A stretch of DNA of 40,939 nucleotides from assembly GCA_024641705.1 (NCBI GenBank), contig JAHECO010000034.1, forward strand, positions 1-40,939. The letters run 5' to 3'. This DNA comes from Candidatus Kryptoniota bacterium (GTDB lineage Bacteria; Bacteroidota; Ignavibacteria; Kryptoniales; JAKASW01). The notes under the pieces are model-generated. The model was not told the DNA's origin, searched no databases, and saw only the letters and a program-made list of their open reading frames with translations. The position numbers and the translations under genes were made by a program. This document shows, piece after piece, positions 1-8,697 of this stretch (positions are counted from its first letter, which is position 1; the number at the start of each line of letters is the position of its first letter).

Positions 1-216
1 GACTTCAAATCTCGACGGTACATCCCCCCGGTACAGTTGCACGCCGCGGCCGTTCTCAGCATACACAATCTCTTCGACCGAATTCCCTATCCTTACGAGA
101 AGTCTTCCCTCTTCCTCCCGCAGAACCTTGAATTCGATCCTTCTGCCGTCCGCAACGATCGCGTCTCCGTCAATCTTGAATGCGAATGTCCTGCCTTCAA
201 GAAGAATCGCCGGCAT
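1..216 (-). CDS. Biotin carboxyl carrier-like protein, N-terminal part (runs off the window)
   Basis: The reading frame starts at ATG 216-214, has a GGGAGG ribosome-binding site about 11 bases upstream, and stays open to the window edge; an in-frame stop at 225-223 fixes the start. The 72 visible residues (MPAILLEG..., then a beta-rich stretch with FAFKIDGDAI and VRIGNSVEEI) resemble the region that precedes the biotinyl domain in small acyl-CoA carboxylase carrier proteins. The biotinylation site (MKM motif) would lie outside the window, so the call rests on position, 45 bases downstream of the biotin carboxylase gene, and on weak sequence likeness. It would carry carboxybiotin between the carboxylase and a carboxyltransferase. 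Confidence 0.5.
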   Translation of the reverse strand, partial: MPAILLEGRTFAFKIDGDAIVADGRRIEFKVLREEEGRLLVRIGNSVEEIVYAENGRGVQLYRGDVPSRFEV

Positions 217-261
217 CAGTCTTCAAACCTCCCGTCGAGCCAGGGTGATCTTTCAGGCTTG

Positions 262-1719
262 CTATCCCGTGACTCTCCATTGTGATTCATTCCGGCTGAG
301 ACGCGCAGCAGCCACGATCAAAGCTCTGTCCAGCCTCTCAGTGGCCGCGCTCTCCCGCTGCAGATCATCGCTCTTCCAGAACTCATCTACAAAATGAGTG
401 GAGTACTTTCCCGAACGGAAGGATTCGCTTCTCATTACAAACGCACAGAATGGTACGGTGGTTTTGACGCCGACCACAAGATAGTCATTCAATGCCCGGA
501 GCATCTTCTCTATCGCCTGATCGCGCCGAAGATCCCATACGCTCAGCTTGGCAATCATCGGATCGTAGTATACCGATATATCGCTTCCTGCCTCGACACC
601 CGAGTCCACGCGCACGCCGTTGCCGGAGGGCTCGCGGAGAGCCTTGAGTACGCCCGAGTCGGGCAGAAAATTGTTGTGCACATCCTCGGCGTATATCCGG
701 CACTCTATCGAATGCCCTCTCCTCGTAATCTCTTCCTGAGTAAACGGGAGCTTCTCGCCTTCGGCGATCCTGATTTGTTCGCGCACGATATCCATGCCGG
801 TAGTCAGTTCGGTAATTGGATGTTCAACCTGCAGCCTGGTGTTCATCTCGAGGAAGTAATACTTGCCGTCTTCGCCGAGGATAAATTCCACAGTACCGGC
901 GTTCGTATAGCCGCACGCCCTTGCTGCGTTGACGGCGGCTTCTCCCATTTCCATGCGAAGCTGGGGCGTCAGCGCCATGGAAGGAGTTTCCTCCACAACT
1001 TTCTGGTGACGCCTCTGTATCGAGCATTCGCGCTCGAACAAGTGGACGACGCTGCCATGATGGTCGGCAAGTATCTGGAACTCTATATGCCGCGGACCGA
1101 GGACATATTTTTCTATGAAGATCCTGCCGTCCCCGAATGCGGATTTGGCTTCCGACCGAGCGCCGCGAAGGCTCGACTCGAGCTCGCTCTCTTCGTGCAC
1201 AAGCCTCATCCCTTTCCCACCGCCGCCCGCTGCTGCCTTCACGAGGATCGGATAGCCTATCCTCGCGGCGACGTCCCTGGCCTCGGTCAAATCGGTGATG
1301 GGCTCTTTCGTTCCGGGGACAACGGGCACTCCAAACCCGCTGACGATCTTCCTCGCCTCAGTTTTGTCCCCCATTGACTTTATGGCATCCGCTCCCGGCC
1401 CGATGAAAATCATTCCATGTTTAACGACTTCGTGCGCGAAGGCCGAATTCTCGGAGAGAAATCCGTAACCGGGATGAACTGCATCTGCACCCGACTCCTT
1501 GGCAACCGAAACAATCTTGCCGATGTCCAGGTAAGTCTCGCGGGCCTCTGCCCCACCGAGCGGGTATGCTTCATCCGCATACCGGACGAACGGCATCGCC
1601 ACATCCACGTCGGAATATACTGCAACCGTTCGTATCCCCATCTCCTTCAAAGTTCGCATTATCCTCAATGCAATCTCTCCGCGATTGGCAATCAGGACCT
1701 TCTCGATCTTCCTTTTCAT
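262..1719 (-). CDS. accC: Biotin carboxylase subunit of an acyl-CoA/acetyl-CoA carboxylase
   Basis: Catalyses ATP-dependent carboxylation of the biotin on a carrier protein, the first half-reaction of acetyl-CoA or propionyl-CoA carboxylase, in the cytoplasm. The 485-residue protein opens with the typical KVLIANRGEIALRI, has the ATP-grasp glycine loop GGGGKGM around residue 169, the RRHQKVVEETPS segment, and the biotin carboxylase signature EMNTRLQVEHP at about 291-301. It is some 35 residues longer than the E. coli enzyme (about 450), with a poorly conserved tail after residue 450. The next gene looks like its carrier protein. mutS2 ends 50 bases upstream on the same strand. Whether the complex acts on acetyl-CoA or propionyl-CoA cannot be told here because no carboxyltransferase is visible; the symbol therefore means the subunit type. 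Confidence 0.93.
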   Translation of the reverse strand: MKRKIEKVLIANRGEIALRIMRTLKEMGIRTVAVYSDVDVAMPFVRYADEAYPLGGAEARETYLDIGKIVSVAKESGADAVHPGYGFLSENSAFAHEVVKHGMIFIGPGADAIKSMGDKTEARKIVSGFGVPVVPGTKEPITDLTEARDVAARIGYPILVKAAAGGGGKGMRLVHEESELESSLRGARSEAKSAFGDGRIFIEKYVLGPRHIEFQILADHHGSVVHLFERECSIQRRHQKVVEETPSMALTPQLRMEMGEAAVNAARACGYTNAGTVEFILGEDGKYYFLEMNTRLQVEHPITELTTGMDIVREQIRIAEGEKLPFTQEEITRRGHSIECRIYAEDVHNNFLPDSGVLKALREPSGNGVRVDSGVEAGSDISVYYDPMIAKLSVWDLRRDQAIEKMLRALNDYLVVGVKTTVPFCAFVMRSESFRSGKYSTHFVDEFWKSDDLQRESAATERLDRALIVAAARLSRNESQWRVTG

Positions 1720-1769
1720 CTCAATGATCTTTTATTCAAGATACCACATACCGGCGCTTTTTCCCGTCC

Positions 1770-4130
1770 TCAGTCGGGTCTCAGCTCGACGATCGTCACA
1801 CCCTGCCCGCCTTCGCCCATCTCACCCGACCTGAAAGAGGTCACAAACGGATGGGTCTTCAGCAAGTCGCCCACCGCGCGGCGCAGGGAGCCGGTACCTG
1901 TTCCGTGCACGATCTCAACTTGCTTCAGGCCGGCGAGATAAGCCTCGTCCAGAAATTTCTCGACGGTCGCGTGTATCTCATAGGCCCTCATCCCGCGTAT
2001 GTCCAGTTTCGTCGATATTCCGGATTGGACAGCCACGGTCGCCGTACCTGTCTTTACCTTCTGGCGGGTAGTCACCTTTACCTCGCTTTCATGGACACGC
2101 ATCTTCAGCCCGTTGACCTCGATCAGCAATTCGCCCTTTTCTCTGGCTATCTCCCGTACTTCACCGGTGAGCAGCGTCCCCGTGACCATGACGGTGTCGC
2201 CGATGCCCAACTCCTTGCCGACCTCACGTGCCTCGGCGGCCTTCAAGCTGGAAACCTGTTCCTTCAGCTCGCCGATCTGTGAACGGACGTCCTTAATCTT
2301 CTCCTTCGACGCCCCCGATTCACGAATTTCCCGCACGAGATTCTCGATCTTCCTGTTGAGGTCGGCAACGAGCAACTCGGAAGCCTCGACCGCCTTTCTC
2401 TTTATATCCGCCGCTTCCTTCTTCGCCGAATGGACCTTATTCTCGTACTCCTGCCGCATACTTTCGGCAAGCTCCTGTTCTCTCTTTATCTCTGACACTC
2501 TGTCGCGAAGTTCGTTCTCCAGTTGTTCCACTCTGAGAAGAAGCTTCTCCAGCTTGTCCCTCCCCTCACCGACGTATTTCCTGGCCCTGGTGATAACGGG
2601 CTGCTTTATGCCCGTTCGCTGGGCGATCTCAAAAGCATAGCTGGAGCCGGGCCTTCCAAGAACAAGCTTATAGGTGGGGGTCAGAGTCTTCTGGTCGAAC
2701 TCCATCGCGGCGTTCAACATGCCGGGCGCTTCGCTTGCGAAGACCTTCAGTCCCGAATTGTGCGTCGTAACGAAGGTCATTGCCCCCGAATCCCGTAAAT
2801 CTTCGAGTATCGCGGATGCTAGGGCGGCACCCTCCGCCGGCTCGGTTTCTTCGCCGAACTCATCCACAAGAACCAGGCACTTGGCGTGTGATCTCTCGAG
2901 GACTGCGACGAAATGCTTGATGCGGGATGTGAACGTCGAAAGGTCGTTCTCTATCGACTGCTCATCGCCGATTTCCGTGAAGATGTCCTCGTAGAGCGGG
3001 AGTTCAGTACCGGGATCGGCTGTCAACGGAATTGCCGCAAGATTACAGAGGACGAAGAGGCCGATAGTCTTCAACGTGACCGTCTTTCCGCCCGAGTTGG
3101 GACCGCTCACCACCACGACCCTCGCCGCATCGTCGAGGGACATGTCGATGGGAGTAACCTTATCCCTTCCGATCTTGATAGCCAGGAGAGGGTGGCGCGC
3201 TTTTACGAGCCGGGGAACCACGACGGCCCCGACCTGCGGTACGATGGCACCGAACCTCATGGCGTAGGCGGCGCGGGCGTACAGGCTGTCGAGATGCGAG
3301 AGGACCTCCACATCCTGCACAAGCTTCGGTACAACGTCGCGAATCCTGCCCGTCAGTTCGTGCAGTATCTTTTCGATCTCACGTTGTTCTTCGAATTGGA
3401 GCGATATGACCTCGTTGTTCAGATCGACCGCTGCCGATGGTTCTATGAACACTGTTTGTCCCGTCGCGCTCGCACCGTGGATCAACCCGGGAAGTTGCCG
3501 TTTGAACTCGGCTTTCACGGGCAGGACGAGCCTTCCATCCCGCTGCGTGAAGATATCGTCCTCGGAATATTCAAGGTCGGAATATGACTTCGCGATCGTC
3601 ATGATCTTCTTCCGCAAGATACTCCTCGTGCGGTTGAGCCCCGTCCTGATGCGGTGCAATTCCTTGGTCGCGTCGTCGCGGATATTCCCTTCTTCGTCGA
3701 CCGCCCTGTTGATGTTGAACTCGAGTATTGAATCCGGAAACAGCTTGAATCCGACTTCCGAAATTTCAGGAAGTTCGCCCTTCTGCTTGAGAAGAGACTT
3801 GCGGACAGACTCCACCACATGGAGCAAAACGGCAATGGAGTGCAGCTCTTTCCCCTGGAGGAAGCTCCCCTCCTTGGCTGCGTGTGCGAGGTGGGGCCTG
3901 ACGTCCCGCGCGCCGGTGATGTCCGGAAAGATATTTCGGACCGCCAGGGAATGTGCCTGGTCGACCAGGGTGTACTCCCTGTCGAGCTCGATCTTGGAGA
4001 AGAAAACCGGGAGAGCGTCGAGGTACCTTTCTCCCAGCTCAGTTTGGCAAAGTCCCTTCAGGTAAGAGACAAGTTTCGGGAACTCGAGCTTCTCGAACGA
4101 CCGTACCAGTTCGGAATCGCGTTCAGTCAT
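1770..4130 (-). CDS. mutS2: MutS2 family ATPase/endonuclease
   Basis: MutS2 proteins bind branched DNA and, in other bacteria, suppress homologous recombination or rescue collided ribosomes; they lack the mismatch-recognition domain of MutS. This 786-residue protein has the usual length and order: helical core, the MutS-type ATPase with Walker A GPNSGGKT (343-350), a Walker B-like LVLVDEFGEETEP, a long charged coiled coil (about 510-640), and a C-terminal Smr nuclease domain with LDIRG (709-713) and HGTGTGSLR (from H742). The start codon directly abuts the stop codon of the upstream cvpA gene (no bases between), which implies translational coupling. cvpA-mutS2 adjacency is common in bacteria. 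Both Smr motifs are intact, so nuclease activity is likely. Confidence 0.95.
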   Translation of the reverse strand: MTERDSELVRSFEKLEFPKLVSYLKGLCQTELGERYLDALPVFFSKIELDREYTLVDQAHSLAVRNIFPDITGARDVRPHLAHAAKEGSFLQGKELHSIAVLLHVVESVRKSLLKQKGELPEISEVGFKLFPDSILEFNINRAVDEEGNIRDDATKELHRIRTGLNRTRSILRKKIMTIAKSYSDLEYSEDDIFTQRDGRLVLPVKAEFKRQLPGLIHGASATGQTVFIEPSAAVDLNNEVISLQFEEQREIEKILHELTGRIRDVVPKLVQDVEVLSHLDSLYARAAYAMRFGAIVPQVGAVVVPRLVKARHPLLAIKIGRDKVTPIDMSLDDAARVVVVSGPNSGGKTVTLKTIGLFVLCNLAAIPLTADPGTELPLYEDIFTEIGDEQSIENDLSTFTSRIKHFVAVLERSHAKCLVLVDEFGEETEPAEGAALASAILEDLRDSGAMTFVTTHNSGLKVFASEAPGMLNAAMEFDQKTLTPTYKLVLGRPGSSYAFEIAQRTGIKQPVITRARKYVGEGRDKLEKLLLRVEQLENELRDRVSEIKREQELAESMRQEYENKVHSAKKEAADIKRKAVEASELLVADLNRKIENLVREIRESGASKEKIKDVRSQIGELKEQVSSLKAAEAREVGKELGIGDTVMVTGTLLTGEVREIAREKGELLIEVNGLKMRVHESEVKVTTRQKVKTGTATVAVQSGISTKLDIRGMRAYEIHATVEKFLDEAYLAGLKQVEIVHGTGTGSLRRAVGDLLKTHPFVTSFRSGEMGEGGQGVTIVELRPD

Positions 4131-4640
4131 CTAGTGGGATGAAAAGAAGAATTTGTCCAGGTATTGTCCCGAGGATTTCTGCGATAAGAAGGACCTGTAA
4201 AGTGTGGGCGCGAAATTCTTCACCGGGTTGTACATGAATGACTTGTCCAGACTGGGGCCCTTCGCCGGAATGTCGAAGATACCGAGCATCAGGAGGAGCA
4301 GACTGAGTATCAGTGCTCCCTCAAGGAAGCCGAAGACCGCGCCGCCGAGTTTGTCCCAGATCTGCAGAATGGAGATTTTCTTGAACGACCTGGAAAGCAG
4401 ACCGGAAATTACGAAAAGTACGACGAAGATTGCCGTCACACCGACTACGCCGCAAAGAGTCTGTCCGAACCCGCTGAGATTGGCCAGAAATTCTGCGACG
4501 TCCTTCCCGTACTTTGCCGAAACAATTATGCCGCCCAAGAGTGCCGCAAGAGACAGTACCTTGGTTATCAAACCCTTGGTAAACCCGTTTACGGCGAATG
4601 CCGCAAGGGATACTATCAGAATAACATCAAATCCGCTCAT
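4131..4640 (-). CDS. CvpA family membrane protein
   Basis: A 169-residue integral membrane protein with about four hydrophobic segments: residues 3-20 (VILIVSLAAFAVNGFTKG), 26-45, 64-83 and 101-125. The pattern of a short N-terminal helix followed by a KGLI-type turn and a Gly-rich second helix is that of the CvpA family (colicin V production protein), whose role is still loosely defined: envelope homeostasis and effects on purine or septum functions have been reported. Its ATG overlaps the stop codon of the upstream YqeY gene by 4 bases and its stop touches mutS2, so it lies in the middle of a translationally coupled operon. The call is by hydropathy pattern and context. Confidence 0.82.
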   Translation of the reverse strand: MSGFDVILIVSLAAFAVNGFTKGLITKVLSLAALLGGIIVSAKYGKDVAEFLANLSGFGQTLCGVVGVTAIFVVLFVISGLLSRSFKKISILQIWDKLGGAVFGFLEGALILSLLLLMLGIFDIPAKGPSLDKSFMYNPVKNFAPTLYRSFLSQKSSGQYLDKFFFSSH

Positions 4641-5089
4641 CCTAATTTCGCCTTAACTATTTCCTGGACTATTTTACCGTCGGCTTTCCCGCGCAATTCT
4701 TTCATCGCGGCCCCCATCAGCTTGCCGAAATCCTTCTGGCCCTGGACGCCCATTTTCACTGCCAGCTCGTCGACATATTTCACGACATCCTCCCTGCTCA
4801 TCTGCTTGGGAAGGTATTCCTGGATGATCTCCAGTTCGCTCCTCTCCTTGTCGGCGAGGTCCTTCCGGCCCGCCTTGTCGAACTCTTCTATCGCCTCTTT
4901 CCTCATCTTCGCGGAGCTCATCAGTACCTGCATTTCGTCCTCCGGCGTCATGCCTTCCGGAGTCACGCGTTTCTCCACTTCCTTCTCGAGAAGTTTGGCC
5001 TTGATCATCCTGAGTGTTTCGAGACGCAGGGTCTCCCGCTTCAGCATCGCACTCTTTATGTCGCCGTCGATCTTTTCTTTAAAACTCAT
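4637..5089 (-). CDS. GatB/YqeY domain protein
   Basis: A 150-residue soluble helical protein of the YqeY family, similar to the C-terminal tail domain of the GatB subunit of the glutamyl-tRNA(Gln) amidotransferase. Visible family features are KRETLRLETLRMIKA near the start, ELEIIQEYLPKQMS in the middle (the LP-Q turn), and the closing pattern DFGKLMGAAMKELRGKADG...V. Its role as a stand-alone protein is not settled; tRNA binding is inferred from GatB. I chose ATG 5089 because AGGA lies 8 bases upstream; an in-frame GTG at 5095 would add two residues but would sit only 2 bases from that site. The preceding SDR gene stops 2 bases upstream and cvpA overlaps the end by 4 bases. Confidence 0.9.
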   Translation of the reverse strand: MSFKEKIDGDIKSAMLKRETLRLETLRMIKAKLLEKEVEKRVTPEGMTPEDEMQVLMSSAKMRKEAIEEFDKAGRKDLADKERSELEIIQEYLPKQMSREDVVKYVDELAVKMGVQGQKDFGKLMGAAMKELRGKADGKIVQEIVKAKLG

Positions 5090-5091
5090 GT

Positions 5092-5796
5092 TCACTTTCC
5101 TGGAAATTTTAATACAGTATCATTAAGAGAACCGCCGGCGCCGCAAAGGAAAAGTAGCGCCTCGACGATCTCGCTCGTCTGCACCCATCTCTGTCTGTCG
5201 GCATTCGGCATCGCTTTTCGATTATTCGGAGTGTCTATGGTCCCCGGCGCAACAGTGTGTACCGTGATTCCCAAATCCTTATACTCCTCGGCCGTTGCCC
5301 TGGAGAGCGCGAGTATCGCGGACTTCGACGCCGCGTAGACGGAATTCCCTGCCCCCGCGCCGAAAACGTGCATGGAGATAAAGTTTACTATTCTTCCAAA
5401 TCTCTGTTCGGACATCACTGGCAGTACCGCCGCCATTATGTTAAATGTAGGGATAAGGTCCATAGAAATCATTCTCTCAAATTCGGTGGCGGTATGCTCG
5501 TGCAACTTTTTTCCGCCGAGCCATCCGCCGAGCGAGTTGAGCAGGAAATCGACTCCTCCGAATCGTTCCTTTACCGAGGAGACGGCACGCACTGCCTGCG
5601 TTGCATCGGCGAGGTCGCATTGGACTGCCTGGAACACGCCGGAGAACCGATCGAATTCTCTTCGAAGCTCAGAGGCTCTCTCGGGATTCCTGTATATGAA
5701 CGCCGTGTCAGCCCCTGCATCGAGGAAACCTAGGGCGAGATCTTTTCCGACTGATCCCCCGGTGACCAAAGCGACTTTACCGGACAGGTTAACCAT
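5092..5796 (-). CDS. Short-chain dehydrogenase/reductase (SDR family)
   Basis: A 234-residue NAD(P)-dependent oxidoreductase of the classical SDR fold. Visible motifs are the N-terminal KVALVTGG nucleotide-binding strand, the CDLAD acidic turn, an NSLGG segment in the place of NNAG, a catalytic Ser in NFISMHVF, the YAASK catalytic pair (Tyr and Lys), and VAPGTIDTP. The glycine-rich loop is TGGSVGKDLA rather than the usual TGxxxGIG, so the third glycine is missing. The substrate cannot be predicted. No clear ribosome-binding site precedes the ATG. It appears to be the first gene of the operon that continues into yqeY, cvpA, mutS2 and accC. Confidence 0.87.
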   Translation of the reverse strand: MVNLSGKVALVTGGSVGKDLALGFLDAGADTAFIYRNPERASELRREFDRFSGVFQAVQCDLADATQAVRAVSSVKERFGGVDFLLNSLGGWLGGKKLHEHTATEFERMISMDLIPTFNIMAAVLPVMSEQRFGRIVNFISMHVFGAGAGNSVYAASKSAILALSRATAEEYKDLGITVHTVAPGTIDTPNNRKAMPNADRQRWVQTSEIVEALLFLCGAGGSLNDTVLKFPGK

Positions 5797-6147
5797 ATGG
5801 TGAATTTATTTCGATGTGGTCGAAAAAGCAATTTATCGCGGTTTTCGGGCGCCTAGTCGGATTTGCCTGAGAGCGGCGACCTCATCTTTTTCAAAGCGTG
5901 GGCAGATAAGCACGCCAAAGAATCATACACCGTAATCCCAAACAATTGTTATTCGGATCGCGTTTAGTAAATTAGATAATAAGGACAACATCAGAGTAGT
6001 ATTCAATCGTACCATTGAGTAGTAATATTTTAGTGGATCACGCCTCGCACGTTTGGCAGAATGAAATCGTTTTTGCCAAACGCTCACACATCCCATTCCG
6101 AGATGGACTACCAATATTCTCCACAACCAAAATAGGAAGGACAGCGC
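5797..6147. other. Divergent intergenic region (promoter zone)
   Basis: This stretch separates the SDR operon (leftward) from the M13 peptidase gene (rightward). It is AT-rich from about 5935 to 6035. A possible sigma-70-type promoter for the peptidase is TTGTTA at 5946-5951 and TAAATT at 5968-5973, 16 bases apart, but the match is mediocre. A perfect 9-base inverted repeat lies at 6050-6082. No reading frame here looks like a gene. Confidence 0.4.
6050..6082. repeat. Perfect 9-bp inverted repeat upstream of the M13 peptidase
   Basis: The arms CGTTTGGCA (6050-6058) and TGCCAAACG (6074-6082) are exact reverse complements separated by 15 bases, ending 65 bases before the peptidase ATG. It may be an operator for a dimeric regulator or a leader hairpin. 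There is no T-run after it, so it is not a standard terminator. Confidence 0.5.
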
Positions 6148-8214
6148 ATGGACAGAATTCGTGCACTCTTGCCGCTGGTAATGCTCGCCCTCGTCCTGGT
6201 TATGCCGATGAAACCTACTAAGGTTATGGCCCAGGAGAAGGCAACCACCCAGAATATTCCGCCGCTCGATCCGGCGAATATCGACACGTCAGTCAAACCC
6301 TGCCAGAACTTTTTCCTTTATGCCGACGGCGGCTGGCTGAAAAGCAACCCGATTCCCGCCGCGTACAGCAGGTGGGGAAGCTTCTCTGAGCTTTACGACC
6401 GGAACCTCAACATCCTCCACGGAATTGCGGAAAAGGCCGCCTCTGAGACTGCTGCCAAGAAAGGAAGCGACACCCAACTGGTCGGCGATTTCTTCTTCAG
6501 TGGCATGGATACGACCGCGATCGACAAAGATGGCGCCAAACCTCTGGAGCCCTTTTTCAAGCAGATTGATCAGATCAAGAATGTTAAGGACCTCGAAAGC
6601 GTTGTGGCAAAACTTCAGCGCCAGGGGGTAAACATCCTTTTTTACTTCACTTCCCAACAGGATCTGAAGAACAGTGAAATGATGATCGCCAGCGTGCATC
6701 AATCGGGACTCAGCCTGCCCGACCGTGACTACTACACCAAGACCGATAAACAGTCAAAGGAGATCCTCAAAGCGTACGATGCATATGTAACAAAGATGTT
6801 CACGCTGATCGGCGACGACCAGAAGACAGCATCGGCTGAGGCGGCGACAGTCATGAACATAGAGAGCAGGCTCGCCGAAGCTTCCATGACACGCGTTGAG
6901 AGAAGGGACCCAAAGGCGACCTACAACATGATGACAATCGCCAAGGTAAACGCTCTAACCCCGGGCTTCTCATGGGGCTCGTACATCAGGCACTTCGATC
7001 TCTCGGGAGTCAAGAAGCTGAACGTCGCACAGCCAAAATTCATAGCAGAAGCCGGCAAGATGCTCAAGGATGTCCCACTAAAAGACTGGAAGGTTTACCT
7101 CCGATGGCATCTCATAAATTCAATGGCGCCGTATCTTAGCCAGAAGTTTGTTGATGAACACTTTAACTTCTACGGAACCGTTCTTACCGGTGCCAAGGAA
7201 CTACAACCGAGATGGAAGCGGGTGCTTCAGAGAATTGACGAGTCGGTCGGCTTCGCGCTCGGCAAGCTGTACGTGAAGGAGCATTTCTCACCGAAGGCCA
7301 AAGCGCGCGCCGAACAGATGGTCCATAACCTCGAGGCAGCTTTTGCCGAGAGGATCAGGAACCTGGACTGGATGAGCGAGACGACAAAGAAGCAGGCTCT
7401 CATCAAGTTGAAGGCCATCGTAAACAAGATCGGCTATCCCGACAAATGGAAGAGCTATAAGGGGTTGAAGATCGACCGCGCCGCTTACGTCCTAAACGTT
7501 ATGCGGGCAAACGAATTCAACTTCAACTATGATGTCGACAAAGTCGGAAAACCAGTAGACCGTACCGAATGGGGAATGACGCCTCCGACCGTGAACGCAT
7601 ATTACGATCCTTCAATGAACGAGATTGTCTTCCCTGCCGGCATACTGCAACCCCCGTTCTTCAATCCCGATGCCGATGATGCTGTCAATTACGGCGGGAT
7701 GGGCGCGGTCATCGGACATGAGATGACACACGGCTTCGACGACCAGGGGAGCCAGTTCGACGCGAAAGGAAACCTGAAGGACTGGTGGACAAAGCAGGAC
7801 GCAGCAAACTTCAAGAAGAAAGCCGACGTACTGGTCAACCAGTTCGATTCTTACACAGTTCTGGATTCACTCCATGTCAACGGCAAGCTTACTGAGGGCG
7901 AGAACATCGCAGACCTCGGCGGTGTCTCGATCTCGTTCCAGGCATTCGAAAACACACTCAAAGGCAAACCGCGCCCGACAAAAATAGACGGGTTCACTCC
8001 GGAGCAGCGGTTCTTCCTGGCCTGGGCACAGATGTGGCGTGAGAACGACAGACCGCAGGCACTGAGACAGCGGTTGATCGTCGACCCGCACTCACCGAAC
8101 GAGTTCAGGTGCAATGGTCCCCTGTCCGATTTTCCGCCTTTCTACGAGGCGTTCGGATGCAAACCGGGAGACCCGATGTACAGAGCTGATAGTGTAAGAG
8201 CGAAAATCTGGTAA
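6148..8214 (+). CDS. Exported M13 family metallopeptidase (neprilysin/PepO type)
   Basis: A zinc endopeptidase expected to degrade peptides outside the cytoplasmic membrane. The 688-residue protein has the family's normal length. It begins with a signal peptide (positively charged MDRIR, a hydrophobic LLPLVMLALVLVM core, likely cut after VMA at about residue 28). The M13 hallmarks are all present: NAYYDPSMNEIVFPAG, the zinc site HEMTH (H524, E525, H528), the third ligand motif ENIADLGG (E585, D589), and the C-terminal RADSVRAKIW that closes the fold. The start is well supported by GGAAGGA seven bases upstream of the ATG. The gene stands alone and is followed ten bases later by a large palindromic element that could end transcription or protect the mRNA. 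Confidence 0.96.
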   Translation: MDRIRALLPLVMLALVLVMPMKPTKVMAQEKATTQNIPPLDPANIDTSVKPCQNFFLYADGGWLKSNPIPAAYSRWGSFSELYDRNLNILHGIAEKAASETAAKKGSDTQLVGDFFFSGMDTTAIDKDGAKPLEPFFKQIDQIKNVKDLESVVAKLQRQGVNILFYFTSQQDLKNSEMMIASVHQSGLSLPDRDYYTKTDKQSKEILKAYDAYVTKMFTLIGDDQKTASAEAATVMNIESRLAEASMTRVERRDPKATYNMMTIAKVNALTPGFSWGSYIRHFDLSGVKKLNVAQPKFIAEAGKMLKDVPLKDWKVYLRWHLINSMAPYLSQKFVDEHFNFYGTVLTGAKELQPRWKRVLQRIDESVGFALGKLYVKEHFSPKAKARAEQMVHNLEAAFAERIRNLDWMSETTKKQALIKLKAIVNKIGYPDKWKSYKGLKIDRAAYVLNVMRANEFNFNYDVDKVGKPVDRTEWGMTPPTVNAYYDPSMNEIVFPAGILQPPFFNPDADDAVNYGGMGAVIGHEMTHGFDDQGSQFDAKGNLKDWWTKQDAANFKKKADVLVNQFDSYTVLDSLHVNGKLTEGENIADLGGVSISFQAFENTLKGKPRPTKIDGFTPEQRFFLAWAQMWRENDRPQALRQRLIVDPHSPNEFRCNGPLSDFPPFYEAFGCKPGDPMYRADSVRAKIW

Positions 8215-8223
8215 GACTTATTC

Positions 8224-8360
8224 GTGTGAGGTTGTCCCAAAACAAGGAAAATGTCATTCTGAAGGAGCGGAGCGACTGAAGAATCCACTTATTCGTTCTG
8301 AAAAATGGATGCTTCACTTCGTTCAGCATGACAGACAAGACTTTCTGGACAGCCTCACAC
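8224..8360. repeat. Nested palindromic element, 137 bp
   Basis: The outer arms GTGTGAGGTTGTCC (8224-8237) and GGACAGCCTCACAC (8347-8360) match as reverse complements at 13 of 14 bases. Inside them, TGTCATTCTGAA (8252-8263) and TTCAGCATGACA (8322-8333) match at 11 of 12, and pairing continues inward with gaps. The whole can fold into one long hairpin. It has the look of a non-autonomous palindromic element and starts ten bases after the peptidase stop codon. Confidence 0.7.
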
Positions 8361-8403
8361 GGTTTCAAAGAAGGACCTAAAGTCCCTGCACAAGATCTCT
8401 CCC

Positions 8404-8539
8404 TTCATTCCGACCAAGTGAGTCCTGACAGAGTCGGCGCGAGCGCGCGGAGGAATCTTCTATCGATTATCTGCGCATTGACATTCGCGAATTCCCCCAG
8501 AAGATTTCTCGACCCGCAGGGCTCGCTCGAAATGACAGG
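8404..8539. repeat. Dispersed palindromic repeat, copy A
   Basis: About 136 bp, starting TTCATTCCGACC and ending CTCGAAATGACAGG, with partly complementary ends. It shares with copies B and C the middle segment GACATTCGCGAATTCC and the right-hand segment AGAAGATTTCTCGAC. It is the most diverged copy in its left half. Confidence 0.75.
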
Positions 8540-8547
8540 TGACGGTT

Positions 8548-8683
8548 TGTCATTCCGACCAAGTGAGTCCCGATGAAATCGGGACGAGCGAGTGGAGGAA
8601 TCTGCTGTGGATTATCTTCACATTGACATTCGTGAATTCCTTCAGAAGATTTCTCGACTCGCGGAGCTCGCTCGAAATGACAG
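8548..8683. repeat. Dispersed palindromic repeat, copy B
   Basis: About 136 bp, 8 bases after copy A and in the same orientation. It begins TGTCATTCCGACC and ends TCGAAATGACAG. It contains a perfect small hairpin TCCCGAT-GAA-ATCGGGA at 8568-8584. The end sequences are complementary (TGTCATTCCGA against TCGAAATGACA, with one mismatch). Confidence 0.8.
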
Positions 8684-8697
8684 GTGACACTCAGCCT

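Noticed and set aside
394-1377. 327-residue open frame antisense to accC
   Set aside because: It lies wholly within the biotin carboxylase gene, has no recognisable domain, and is explained by the GC-rich codon bias of the true gene.
5792-5801. 10-bp palindrome ACCATATGGT over the SDR start codon
   Set aside because: It is short, AT-rich in the centre and contains the start codon itself; chance is a sufficient explanation.
8328-8576. Open frame across the palindromic repeats, ending GDGLSFRPSESR
   Set aside because: The sequence is a translation of the repeat family itself. A similar frame at 8896-9258 is rejected for the same reason.
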